Assembly: GCF_000336385.2 (NCBI RefSeq)
Contig: NZ_HG424458.1
Span: 1 to 64,000 of the forward strand
From: Lysobacter antibioticus HS124
Lineage (GTDB): Bacteria; Pseudomonadota; Gammaproteobacteria; Xanthomonadales; Xanthomonadaceae
DNA length: 64,000 nucleotides
Direction: 5' to 3'
The notes below the pieces were generated by a model, which searched no databases, was not told where the DNA came from, and saw only the letters and a list, made by a program, of their open reading frames with translations. Below, one piece after another: positions 57,003 to 64,000 of this stretch. Made by a program: the position numbers and the translations under genes. Each line of letters starts with the position of its first letter. The first letter of the stretch is position 1.

Positions 57003-58111
57003 ACGCCGCGACCGAATGGGCTCCGCTCGATCCCGCGCCGGTCATCGACCGCAATGCCGGTGCGTGCTCAGCCGACGTCTGGCAACGCCTCGCGCAAGCG
57101 CCGCACGAATACGACCTGTATCACCTGCTACGCTGGTTGGATGCGCGCATGGAGCACCGCACACCGCTGGGCCGCGCGGCACGCCCGGCCGAAGAACCGC
57201 TGCGTCTGGGCCAGGAGCCCAGCCTGGCCTTCGCGCCCTCGACCCTGGCCGGAGTCGAACGGGGCGTCGGTTCGGTCCCCAGGCTATCGGTCTTCAGCTT
57301 CGGCCTGTTCGGCCCCAACGGCCCGCTGCCGCTGCACCTGACCGAGTACGCGCGCGATCGCGCCCGGCACCACAACGACCCGACGATGAGCCGCTTCGCC
57401 GATCTGTTCCACCATCGTCTGCTCCTGCTGTTCTATCGCGCCTGGGCCGACGCGCAGGCGACCACCAGCCTCGACCGCGGCTTGCGCGGCGGCGCCCGCT
57501 TCGGCGACTACGTGGCCAGCCTGATCCACCTGGGCCAGCCCGGCTTGCGCGAGCGTGACCGCGTGCCCGATCACGCCAAGTTGTTCATGGCCGGGCATTT
57601 GAGCCGCCAGACCCGCAATCCGGAAGGCTTGCAGCAGATCCTCGCCACCTACTTCGGCCTGCCGGTGCGGATCCGGGAGTGGGTCGAAACCTGGGTCGCA
57701 GTGCCGCCGTCGCGACGAACGCGCCTGTGCGGACGCGGTGCCAGGCAACCGCTGGGCCGCGGCGCAGTGCTCGGCGCCGCGGTGCTCGACGTGCAGTCGA
57801 CCTTCGAGATCGTGATCGGCCCGCTGTCGCTGAGCGAGTACCGCAGATGGCACCCCGACGCCGACTCGGTCCGCGAAATGCTGCAGTGGGTGCGCAACTA
57901 CGTCGGTCTGGAATTCGCCTGGCGGGTGCGGCCGGTGCTGGCGCGCGACCAGGTGCCGTCGGCGCGGCTGGACGGCGGCGCGCGCCTGGGCTGGGACGCC
58001 TGGCTCGGCGAACGCCGCAGCGACCGCGACGCCGGCGATCTCACCTACTCCCCCGAACAGCGCCTGACCGTCGACCTCGCCGCGGCCGCAGCCTCCCTGG
58101 ACCCGTCATGA
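56999..58111 (+). CDS. tssG: T6SS baseplate protein TssG
   Basis: TssG binds two TssF copies in the baseplate wedge. The 370-residue product shows YDLYHLLRWLDARME, LRLGQEPSLAFAPSTLAG, FGLFGPNGPLPLHLTEY and FHHRLLLLFYRAWAD, all characteristic of the family. Both ends overlap neighbours by ATGA: tssF before and clpV after. The dense packing shows this is one operon. Confidence 0.97.
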   Translation: MNAATEWAPLDPAPVIDRNAGACSADVWQRLAQAPHEYDLYHLLRWLDARMEHRTPLGRAARPAEEPLRLGQEPSLAFAPSTLAGVERGVGSVPRLSVFSFGLFGPNGPLPLHLTEYARDRARHHNDPTMSRFADLFHHRLLLLFYRAWADAQATTSLDRGLRGGARFGDYVASLIHLGQPGLRERDRVPDHAKLFMAGHLSRQTRNPEGLQQILATYFGLPVRIREWVETWVAVPPSRRTRLCGRGARQPLGRGAVLGAAVLDVQSTFEIVIGPLSLSEYRRWHPDADSVREMLQWVRNYVGLEFAWRVRPVLARDQVPSARLDGGARLGWDAWLGERRSDRDAGDLTYSPEQRLTVDLAAAAASLDPS

Positions 58112-60828
58112 CCAACATCAGCCGAAAGGCGCTCTACGGAAGACTCAACCCGTTCCTGCTCGGCTCGCTCGAGTCGGCCACCGCATTGTGCAAGCTGCGC
58201 GGCAATCCCTATGTCGAACTCGCGCACTGGCTGCACCAGATCGCCCACGAAAGCGACAGCGACCTGCACCGCCTGTCCCAGCATTTCTCTCTCGATTGGG
58301 CGCGTCTGACCGCCGACCTCAACACCGCGCTCGACCGTCTCCCGCGCGGCGCCAGCGCGATCGCCGATTTCTCCAGCTTCATCGACGAGGCGGTCGAGCG
58401 AGCCTGGGTCTATACCAGCCTGCGCTACGAGCAGGCGCAGATCCGCAGCGCCTATCTGCTGGCCGGCATGCTCAACTCCAGCAGCCTGCGCCAGGTGCTG
58501 TGCGGCATCTCGGGCGAACTGAGCAAGCTGCAGCCGGACGCGCTGCTGGAACGCCTCCCCGCCGCGGTCGCGGGCTCGCGCGAACAGCCGCAGGCCGACG
58601 CTGCGGCCGCCGCGCCGCCGGCAGCACCCGCCGGCGCGCAGGAGAAGTCGGCGCTGGCGCGCTATGCGGTCGACCTGACCGCGCGCGCACGCAGCGGCGG
58701 CATCGACCCGGTGGTCGGCCGCAACGACGAAATCCGCCAGGTCATCGACACGCTGATGCGCCGGCGCCAAAACAATCCGCTGCTGACCGGCGAGGCCGGG
58801 GTCGGCAAGACCGCGGTGGTCGAAGGCCTGGCGCTGCGCCTGGTCAGCGGCGACGTGCCGCCGCCGTTGCGCGGCGTGCGCCTGTGCGCGCTCGACCTCG
58901 GCCTGCTGCAGGCCGGCGCCGGGGTGAAAGGCGAGTTCGAACAGCGCTTGCGCCAGATCGTCGAGGAAGTCGAAGGCAGCGCACAGCCGACGGTGTTGTT
59001 CATCGACGAGGTGCACACCCTGATCGGCGCCGGCGGCGCCAGCGGTACCGGCGACGCCGCCAACCTGCTCAAGCCCGCGCTGGCGCGCGGCCAGCTGCGC
59101 ACGATCGGCGCCACCACTTGGAGCGAGTACAAGAAGCACATCGAGAAAGACGCCGCGTTGAGCCGTCGGTTCGAAGCGATCCAGGTGCCGGAACCGTCCG
59201 AGCCGCAGGCCGAAGCCATGTTGCGCGGCCTGGCCGTGCGCCTGGAGGCGCATCACGGCGTGCTGCTGTTGGACGACGCCATCGCCGCCGCGGTTCGGCT
59301 TTCGCACCGCTATATCCCGGCACGGCAACTGCCGGACAAGGCCATCGCCCTGCTCGACACGGCCTGTGCCCGGGTCGCGTTGAGCCAGCACGCTGCACCG
59401 GCCGAAGTCGAAGCGTTGCGGCAACGGATCGACGCGCTCGAGATCGAACTGCATCGAGCCCGGCGCGAACAACGGATTCAGGCCGGCGACGAAGCCCGGC
59501 CGGAACGGCTGGACGCGGAATTGCGCGAGCACCGCCTGCGCCTGGACGGACTGCTGGCGCGCTGGGAACGCGAGCGCGAGCTGGCAGCGCGCATCGGCGA
59601 AACCCGCGCCGCGCTGGAGCGGCTCGGCGACGCCGCCGACACGGCAAACGGCGACGACTGCAGCGAGCCCGGTGCGCACGCCGATGCTCGGGGCGGCGCC
59701 GAGCGGTCCGATCCAGCGCGGTTGCGCGCCGAACTCGCCGATGTCCAGGCGCAACTGCGCGAACTCCAGCAGCCCGCGCCGCTCGTGACTGCGGCGGTCG
59801 ACGCCGACGCGGTCGCCGCGGTACTGGCCGACTGGACCGGCATACCGGTCGGACGCATGGTCAAGGACGAAGCCCAGGCCGTGCTGGTATTGACCGAGAC
59901 CTTGCAACGGCGGGTGCTCGGCCAAGGCGAAGCGATGCAAGCCATCGCCCGCCGGGTGGAGATTTCCCGCGCCAAGCTCGACGATCCGGGCAAGCCGATC
60001 GGCTGTTTCCTGCTGTGCGGCCCCTCCGGCGTCGGCAAGACCGAAACCGCGCTGGCCCTGGCCGAGGCGCTGTACGGCGGCGAGCAGAACCTGATCACGC
60101 TCAACATGAGCGAGTTCCAGGAAGGCCACTCCGTCGCCACCCTGCGCGGCTCGCCGCCGGGCTATGTCGGCTACGGCGAAGGCGGCGTGCTGACCGAGGC
60201 GGTGCGCCGCCGCCCCTACAGCGTGGTCCTGCTCGACGAGGTCGAAAAGGCCCACCCGGACGTGCTGGAAGTGTTCTACCAAGTGTTCGACAAGGGCTGG
60301 ATGGAAGACGGCGAAGGCCGCCGCATCGACTTCAAGAACACCATCCTGATCCTGACCTCCAACGCCGGCGACGAACTCATCGCCGCGCATCGTGCGGACG
60401 ATGCCGCCGCCCTGGCGCCAAAGCTCCATGACGAGCTGCTGCAGATCTTCCCCGCCGCCTTCCTCGGCCGTCTGACGATCGTGCCGTACCGCCCGCTCGA
60501 CGACGACACCCTTGGCCGCATCGTGCGCCTGCAACTGGACCGCATCGCCGAGCGCATGCGGGTGCAGCACGACATCGGCTTCGTCTACGGCGAGGACGCA
60601 GTCGATGCGATCCGCGAACGCTGCGTGCAACGCAGCTCCGGCGGCCGCGTGATCGAGTCGGTAATCGTCGACACCGTGCTGCCGCCGATCAGCCGCGCGG
60701 TCATCGCCGCCGTCGCCGACGGCCAGCCGTTGCGCTCCGTCGAGCTGCACGACCAGGGCGGCACCCTCGCCCACCGCTTCTTCCCCACCCCCATCGATCC
60801 TCCACACGCACTGACGGACCCGGCATGA
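58108..60828 (+). CDS. clpV: T6SS sheath-recycling ATPase ClpV (TssH)
   Basis: ClpV disassembles contracted TssBC sheath for reuse. The 906-residue protein has an N-domain that would recognise TssC, followed by an Ala/Pro linker near 165-180. AAA module 1 carries GEAGVGKT at 228-235 and FIDEVHT. A coiled middle domain has many Arg/Glu residues, and AAA module 2 carries GPSGVGKTE from about 638 and LLDEVEKAHPD. Unlike ClpA at 6.3-8.5 kb, no IGL/IGF ClpP-binding loop is seen in the second module. The start overlaps the tssG stop and its own stop overlaps vgrG. Confidence 0.97.
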   Translation: MTNISRKALYGRLNPFLLGSLESATALCKLRGNPYVELAHWLHQIAHESDSDLHRLSQHFSLDWARLTADLNTALDRLPRGASAIADFSSFIDEAVERAWVYTSLRYEQAQIRSAYLLAGMLNSSSLRQVLCGISGELSKLQPDALLERLPAAVAGSREQPQADAAAAAPPAAPAGAQEKSALARYAVDLTARARSGGIDPVVGRNDEIRQVIDTLMRRRQNNPLLTGEAGVGKTAVVEGLALRLVSGDVPPPLRGVRLCALDLGLLQAGAGVKGEFEQRLRQIVEEVEGSAQPTVLFIDEVHTLIGAGGASGTGDAANLLKPALARGQLRTIGATTWSEYKKHIEKDAALSRRFEAIQVPEPSEPQAEAMLRGLAVRLEAHHGVLLLDDAIAAAVRLSHRYIPARQLPDKAIALLDTACARVALSQHAAPAEVEALRQRIDALEIELHRARREQRIQAGDEARPERLDAELREHRLRLDGLLARWERERELAARIGETRAALERLGDAADTANGDDCSEPGAHADARGGAERSDPARLRAELADVQAQLRELQQPAPLVTAAVDADAVAAVLADWTGIPVGRMVKDEAQAVLVLTETLQRRVLGQGEAMQAIARRVEISRAKLDDPGKPIGCFLLCGPSGVGKTETALALAEALYGGEQNLITLNMSEFQEGHSVATLRGSPPGYVGYGEGGVLTEAVRRRPYSVVLLDEVEKAHPDVLEVFYQVFDKGWMEDGEGRRIDFKNTILILTSNAGDELIAAHRADDAAALAPKLHDELLQIFPAAFLGRLTIVPYRPLDDDTLGRIVRLQLDRIAERMRVQHDIGFVYGEDAVDAIRERCVQRSSGGRVIESVIVDTVLPPISRAVIAAVADGQPLRSVELHDQGGTLAHRFFPTPIDPPHALTDPA

Positions 60829-63509
60829 ACAGAGTCGTCGTCGCACATACCCCGTTGCCCGCGGACAGCCTGCGTTTCCGCAGCCTGCGCGGCACCGAGC
60901 AGCTGTCCTCGCTGTACGAGTTCACCGTCGAACTGGTTTCGGACGATCCGACCATCGACATGAAATCGTTGCTCGGCAAAGCCCTCACCCTCGAAATCGA
61001 AACCCAGAACCACGACCGCCGCCACCTGTGCGGGCAGATCGTGCGTTGCGAACTCAGCGGGCGCGAAACCGAAACCCCGCGCAGCTACATCTACACCCTG
61101 ACCCTGCGTCCCAGCCTGTGGTACCTGACCAGGACCATCGACTGCCGCATCTTCCAGAACAAGAACGTGCTCGACATCCTCGACGAGGTGTTCGCCAAAT
61201 ACGGCTTCCCGGTGCAAAAGCGGGTGTCGGCCAACTATCGGAACTGGGAGTATTGCGTCCAGTATCAGGAAACCGACTTCGCCTTCGTCAGCCGGCTGAT
61301 GGAGCACGAGGGCATCTACTACTACTTCAAGCACGAGTTGGGCCAGCAGACCCTGGTGTTGGCCGACGAGTTGGGATCGCACGACGAGTTGCCCGGCTAC
61401 GCCACCCTGCCCTATATCTCGCACGACCGCCTGGCGCTGCAGGACGAACCCGGCATCGACCAGTGGCGCAGCGCCGAGGAGGTCCGCTCCGGCGTCTACA
61501 GCGTCGACGACTACGACTTCAAGAAACCCGGCGCCAAACTCGGGCAGTCGTTGGCCCATGAGATGGAGCACGACCACGCCCAGTTCGAGAAATACATCTG
61601 GCAGGGCGGCTACATCGAGGCCGATCAAGGGGCCCACTACGCGCGCATCCGCCTGGAAGCCGAGCAGGCCGAGCATGCGCGCATCCGCGCCCACAGCACC
61701 GTACGCGCGATCGCCTGCGGCGGACTGTTCTCGCTGACCGGTTGCCCGCGCGACAACGAGAACCGCCAGTACCTGATCGTCGCGGCCGACTACGACCTGC
61801 GCGAAGGCGGCTACGCCACCGGCAGCAACGACGCCCGCTACGACATCGATTTCACCGTCCAACCGGCGCAACTGCCGTTCCGCGCCGCCTGCGCCACGCC
61901 GGTGCCCAAGGCGACCGGCCCGCAGACCGCGGTGGTGGTCGGCCCGCCGGGACAGATCATCTGGACCGACCAGTACAGCCGGGTCAAGCTGCAGTTCCGC
62001 TGGGACCGCTACGGCAACAGCGACGAGAACAGTTCCTGCTGGGTGCGCGTGTCCGACGCCTGGGCCGGCACCAACTACGGTTCGGTGCACGTGCCGCGCA
62101 TCGGCCAGGAGGTGGTGGTCGACTTCCTCAACGGCCAGATGGACCGGCCGCTGATCACCGGACGCATCTACAACGCAGACCAGATGCCGCCGTTCGAAAT
62201 GCCGGTGTCCTGCACCCAGAGCGGATTCGTCACCCGCACTCCCGGCGGCGGGCCGGAGAACGCCAACATGCTGCGCTTCGAGGACAAGAAGGGCAGCGAG
62301 CAAGTCCGGTTGCACGCCGAGCGCGACTACGACGTCTCCGCCGAACACGATTCGACCCTCACCGTAGCCAACAAGCTACTGGTCACGGTCGGCACCATCC
62401 TGACTCCCCACGATGGCCAGCAAAGCCCACTGCCGCTGCTCAATGGGGGGGCGGCAGGCACTCTGCCCCCAACCGCGCCCGGGGTGGTGCCGGATACCAA
62501 CATCGTCACCATGGCCGGCCAGGCCCAGCAGGCCAAGGCGGGCAGCGCCGCGGCGGCGGCGGCGGCCAGCGCGCAGGGCGTGGAAATGCCCCCGCCGGAG
62601 CGGCAGCACACCAGCCAGGTCGACGCGGAGAACCCGGCGAACGTCTCTTCCGGGCTGTCCGACATCAGCGAGAAGATCAGCAGCGAAGCGGCGAGCATGT
62701 TCAGCGTGTCCGTGCAGGGCCTGAGCGTCAACGCCGTGTTCGGAAACACCGTCTCGATCACTACAGGCACCCAGACCAGCATCCTCAACGGAAGCTCGTT
62801 CTCGGACATCAACGGCAACAGCACCAGCTTCCTGAACGGCCACAGTTTCTCGATGACCAACGGCAGCACCGAATCGATCACCAACGGATCGACCGTATCG
62901 CTGACTCACGGCAACGCGGCCTCGGTGCTCATGGGCAGCTCGCATTCGACCACCATGGGCAGCACTTGGTCGTTCACGAAGGGCAATGCCACCTCGACGA
63001 CGGTAGGAAACACGTTCTCGACCACTCAAGGCAACGCCACTTCGCTGACCGTCGGAAACGTCACATCCACCACGGAAGGGAATATCACCAGCACCACCAT
63101 CGGCAACGTCACGTCGACGAAGATGGCGAACGACACCTCGACCACGATCGGAAACGTCACCTCCACCATCATTTCCAACGAGACCAACCTGACCGTCGGA
63201 AACAAGACGTTGACCACCATCGGAACAAAGACAGAACTGACGGTCAGCGATACCAGTTCCACTTACATCGGCAACAAGAATGAGCTGACCGTTGGAACGA
63301 ACCAGAGCATGAAGATCGGAGCCAGCACCACTATCAATGCCACGCACGCCAATAACATCAACGCATCGAGCATGAACGTAAACGGCCTGTCCGTCAGCCA
63401 GACAGGATTGAGCATCAGCTATACCCAATACGGCTATAGCCAGACGGCCGTCGATCTCAAGCAAATGCAGAGCTCGGTCGAGATGGTGGGAAACAAGATG
63501 ATCATGTAA
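60825..63509 (+). CDS. vgrG: T6SS spike protein VgrG (TssI) with C-terminal octad extension
   Basis: VgrG trimers form the spike on the Hcp tube. Of 894 residues, about 1-350 are the gp27-like barrels (LSSLYEFTVELVS, NKNVLDILDEVF). About 355-470 form the gp5 OB-fold (GQIIWTDQYSRVKLQFRWDR). The start of the needle (PGGGPENANMLRFEDKKG) follows, then an Ala-rich linker (about 545-620). Residues 640-831 are 24 consecutive octapeptides of the form G-[N/S]-x-x-S-x-x-x, rich in Thr and Ser, predicted to prolong the triple-stranded beta-helix. A 63-residue tail ends VGNKMIM. No enzymatic C-terminal domain was recognised, so cargo probably binds through adaptors. Confidence 0.96.
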   Translation: MNRVVVAHTPLPADSLRFRSLRGTEQLSSLYEFTVELVSDDPTIDMKSLLGKALTLEIETQNHDRRHLCGQIVRCELSGRETETPRSYIYTLTLRPSLWYLTRTIDCRIFQNKNVLDILDEVFAKYGFPVQKRVSANYRNWEYCVQYQETDFAFVSRLMEHEGIYYYFKHELGQQTLVLADELGSHDELPGYATLPYISHDRLALQDEPGIDQWRSAEEVRSGVYSVDDYDFKKPGAKLGQSLAHEMEHDHAQFEKYIWQGGYIEADQGAHYARIRLEAEQAEHARIRAHSTVRAIACGGLFSLTGCPRDNENRQYLIVAADYDLREGGYATGSNDARYDIDFTVQPAQLPFRAACATPVPKATGPQTAVVVGPPGQIIWTDQYSRVKLQFRWDRYGNSDENSSCWVRVSDAWAGTNYGSVHVPRIGQEVVVDFLNGQMDRPLITGRIYNADQMPPFEMPVSCTQSGFVTRTPGGGPENANMLRFEDKKGSEQVRLHAERDYDVSAEHDSTLTVANKLLVTVGTILTPHDGQQSPLPLLNGGAAGTLPPTAPGVVPDTNIVTMAGQAQQAKAGSAAAAAAASAQGVEMPPPERQHTSQVDAENPANVSSGLSDISEKISSEAASMFSVSVQGLSVNAVFGNTVSITTGTQTSILNGSSFSDINGNSTSFLNGHSFSMTNGSTESITNGSTVSLTHGNAASVLMGSSHSTTMGSTWSFTKGNATSTTVGNTFSTTQGNATSLTVGNVTSTTEGNITSTTIGNVTSTKMANDTSTTIGNVTSTIISNETNLTVGNKTLTTIGTKTELTVSDTSSTYIGNKNELTVGTNQSMKIGASTTINATHANNINASSMNVNGLSVSQTGLSISYTQYGYSQTAVDLKQMQSSVEMVGNKMIM
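62742..63317 (+). repeat. 24 in-frame octad repeats inside vgrG
   Basis: The protein reads as eight-residue units such as GNATSTTV, GNVTSTTE and GNITSTTI without interruption. At DNA level the 24-base units vary, so it is an ancient or strongly selected protein repeat rather than a fresh expansion. Confidence 0.9.
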
Positions 63510-63587
63510 GCCCGACGTTGCCCGTATCCGAGCGGTGCCGTCGCGCCGCTTCCCCTTCTTGCGCCGCTGGCGCCGCACGCATCGACC

Positions 63588-64000
63588 ATGAGAACGACCA
63601 AGCCCACCCACCTGAGCTATCTCACCCGCTGCTTCCGCGATCGCGGAAGCGAGCATCTCGGCCTGGCGGTAGCGGCGCTCGTTAATCTCGGCGCCAAGCC
63701 AAAGCTGGGGTCGGATCAGGATTTGTGGCGACTGGTCGGCGAGGAGGTCTCGCCGATGCCGCTCGACGAGGCCGTGCCCAAAGGCTGTGCGGAGTACCTG
63801 GTCAGCGGCTACGCCTATCCGGAGCCCGGGCAGGCCAGCGCCGGACGCGGCCATGTCCGGGTGAGGATCGCCGGCAAGGAGAAGCGATTGCAAGTACACG
63901 GCGACCGCTGCTGGCTCAATGCATTCGAAACCAGCGACCCCGTTCCCTACGATCGCATGCGGCTGGACTGGAAACACGCCTACGGCGGCCCGGGCTACGA
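63588..64000 (+). CDS. DUF2169-family T6SS adaptor, partial (runs off the right edge)
   Basis: The visible 137 codons begin MRTTKPTHLSYLTRCF and include AEYLVSGYAYPEPG, HVRVRIAGKEKRLQV and MRLDWKHAYGGPGY, the latter typical of DUF2169 domains. In Agrobacterium a DUF2169 protein is needed to load a specific effector onto VgrG, and such genes usually stand between vgrG and the effector. A similar job is inferred here. The gene starts 78 bases past vgrG. The C-terminal half and the downstream effector are outside the window. Confidence 0.85.
   Translation, partial: MRTTKPTHLSYLTRCFRDRGSEHLGLAVAALVNLGAKPKLGSDQDLWRLVGEEVSPMPLDEAVPKGCAEYLVSGYAYPEPGQASAGRGHVRVRIAGKEKRLQVHGDRCWLNAFETSDPVPYDRMRLDWKHAYGGPGY

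Noticed and set aside
62742-63317. Regular 24-base periodicity that could suggest a CRISPR or satellite array
   Set aside because: Units are in frame, vary in DNA sequence and encode octapeptides of VgrG; there are no unique spacers.

Overview
The window is high-GC DNA with strong G/C preference at third codon positions. Gene content and order point to a gammaproteobacterium of the Xanthomonadaceae, most likely Lysobacter or a close relative: an rpfB-rpfF / rpfG-rpfC quorum-sensing locus, large OAR-type TonB receptors next to glycoside hydrolases, and the trxB-aat-infA-clpA-clpS order shared with other gammaproteobacteria. The lineage is an inference from gene content; no rRNA or tRNA gene was recognised in the window.

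Layout. (1) 0.4-12 kb is housekeeping: thioredoxin reductase, a FemAB/GNAT-like protein, Leu/Phe-tRNA-protein transferase, IF-1, then ClpA and ClpS on the minus strand. Aat and ClpSA belong to one pathway (N-degron tagging and degradation). A minus-strand trio of tiny paralogous secreted six-cysteine proteins sits in between. A YbjN-like protein, a NUDIX hydrolase, MnmA and HflD follow. (2) 12.6-18.4 kb holds two divergent aconitases, acnB and acnA; the 3' end of acnA is duplicated just past its stop codon. (3) 19.5-25.6 kb is the DSF (diffusible signal factor) locus: acyl-CoA ligase RpfB, synthase RpfF, hybrid sensor kinase RpfC and HD-GYP response regulator RpfG, with no rpfH. (4) 25.9-28.7 kb has lysS and prfB, the latter with the classical programmed +1 frameshift. 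(5) 28.9-31.8 kb encodes a large secreted VIT/VWA/DUF2135 protein.

(6) 32-49.5 kb looks like a carbohydrate-utilisation locus for N-glycans. It has a GH2 beta-mannosidase, a GH20 beta-hexosaminidase, a GH92 alpha-mannosidase, two related TonB-dependent receptors, a Tat-exported glycosylasparaginase and CutC. A near-palindromic 16-bp element centred on ATCGAT lies upstream of both receptor genes (one copy and two copies), suggesting a common repressor. (7) After a 1.1-kb stretch that ends in AT-rich DNA, 50.6-64 kb is a plus-strand type VI secretion cluster: tssA, tssB, tssC, hcp, tssE, tssF, tssG, clpV/tssH, vgrG and the start of a DUF2169 adaptor gene. The VgrG carries 24 uninterrupted octapeptides near its C-terminus. 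The genes for the T6SS membrane complex and any effector must lie beyond the right edge or elsewhere.

The most notable observations are the six-cysteine mini-protein family at 5.2-6.0 kb, the shared operator of the glycan locus, the VgrG octad spike and the tightly packed T6SS operon running off the right edge.
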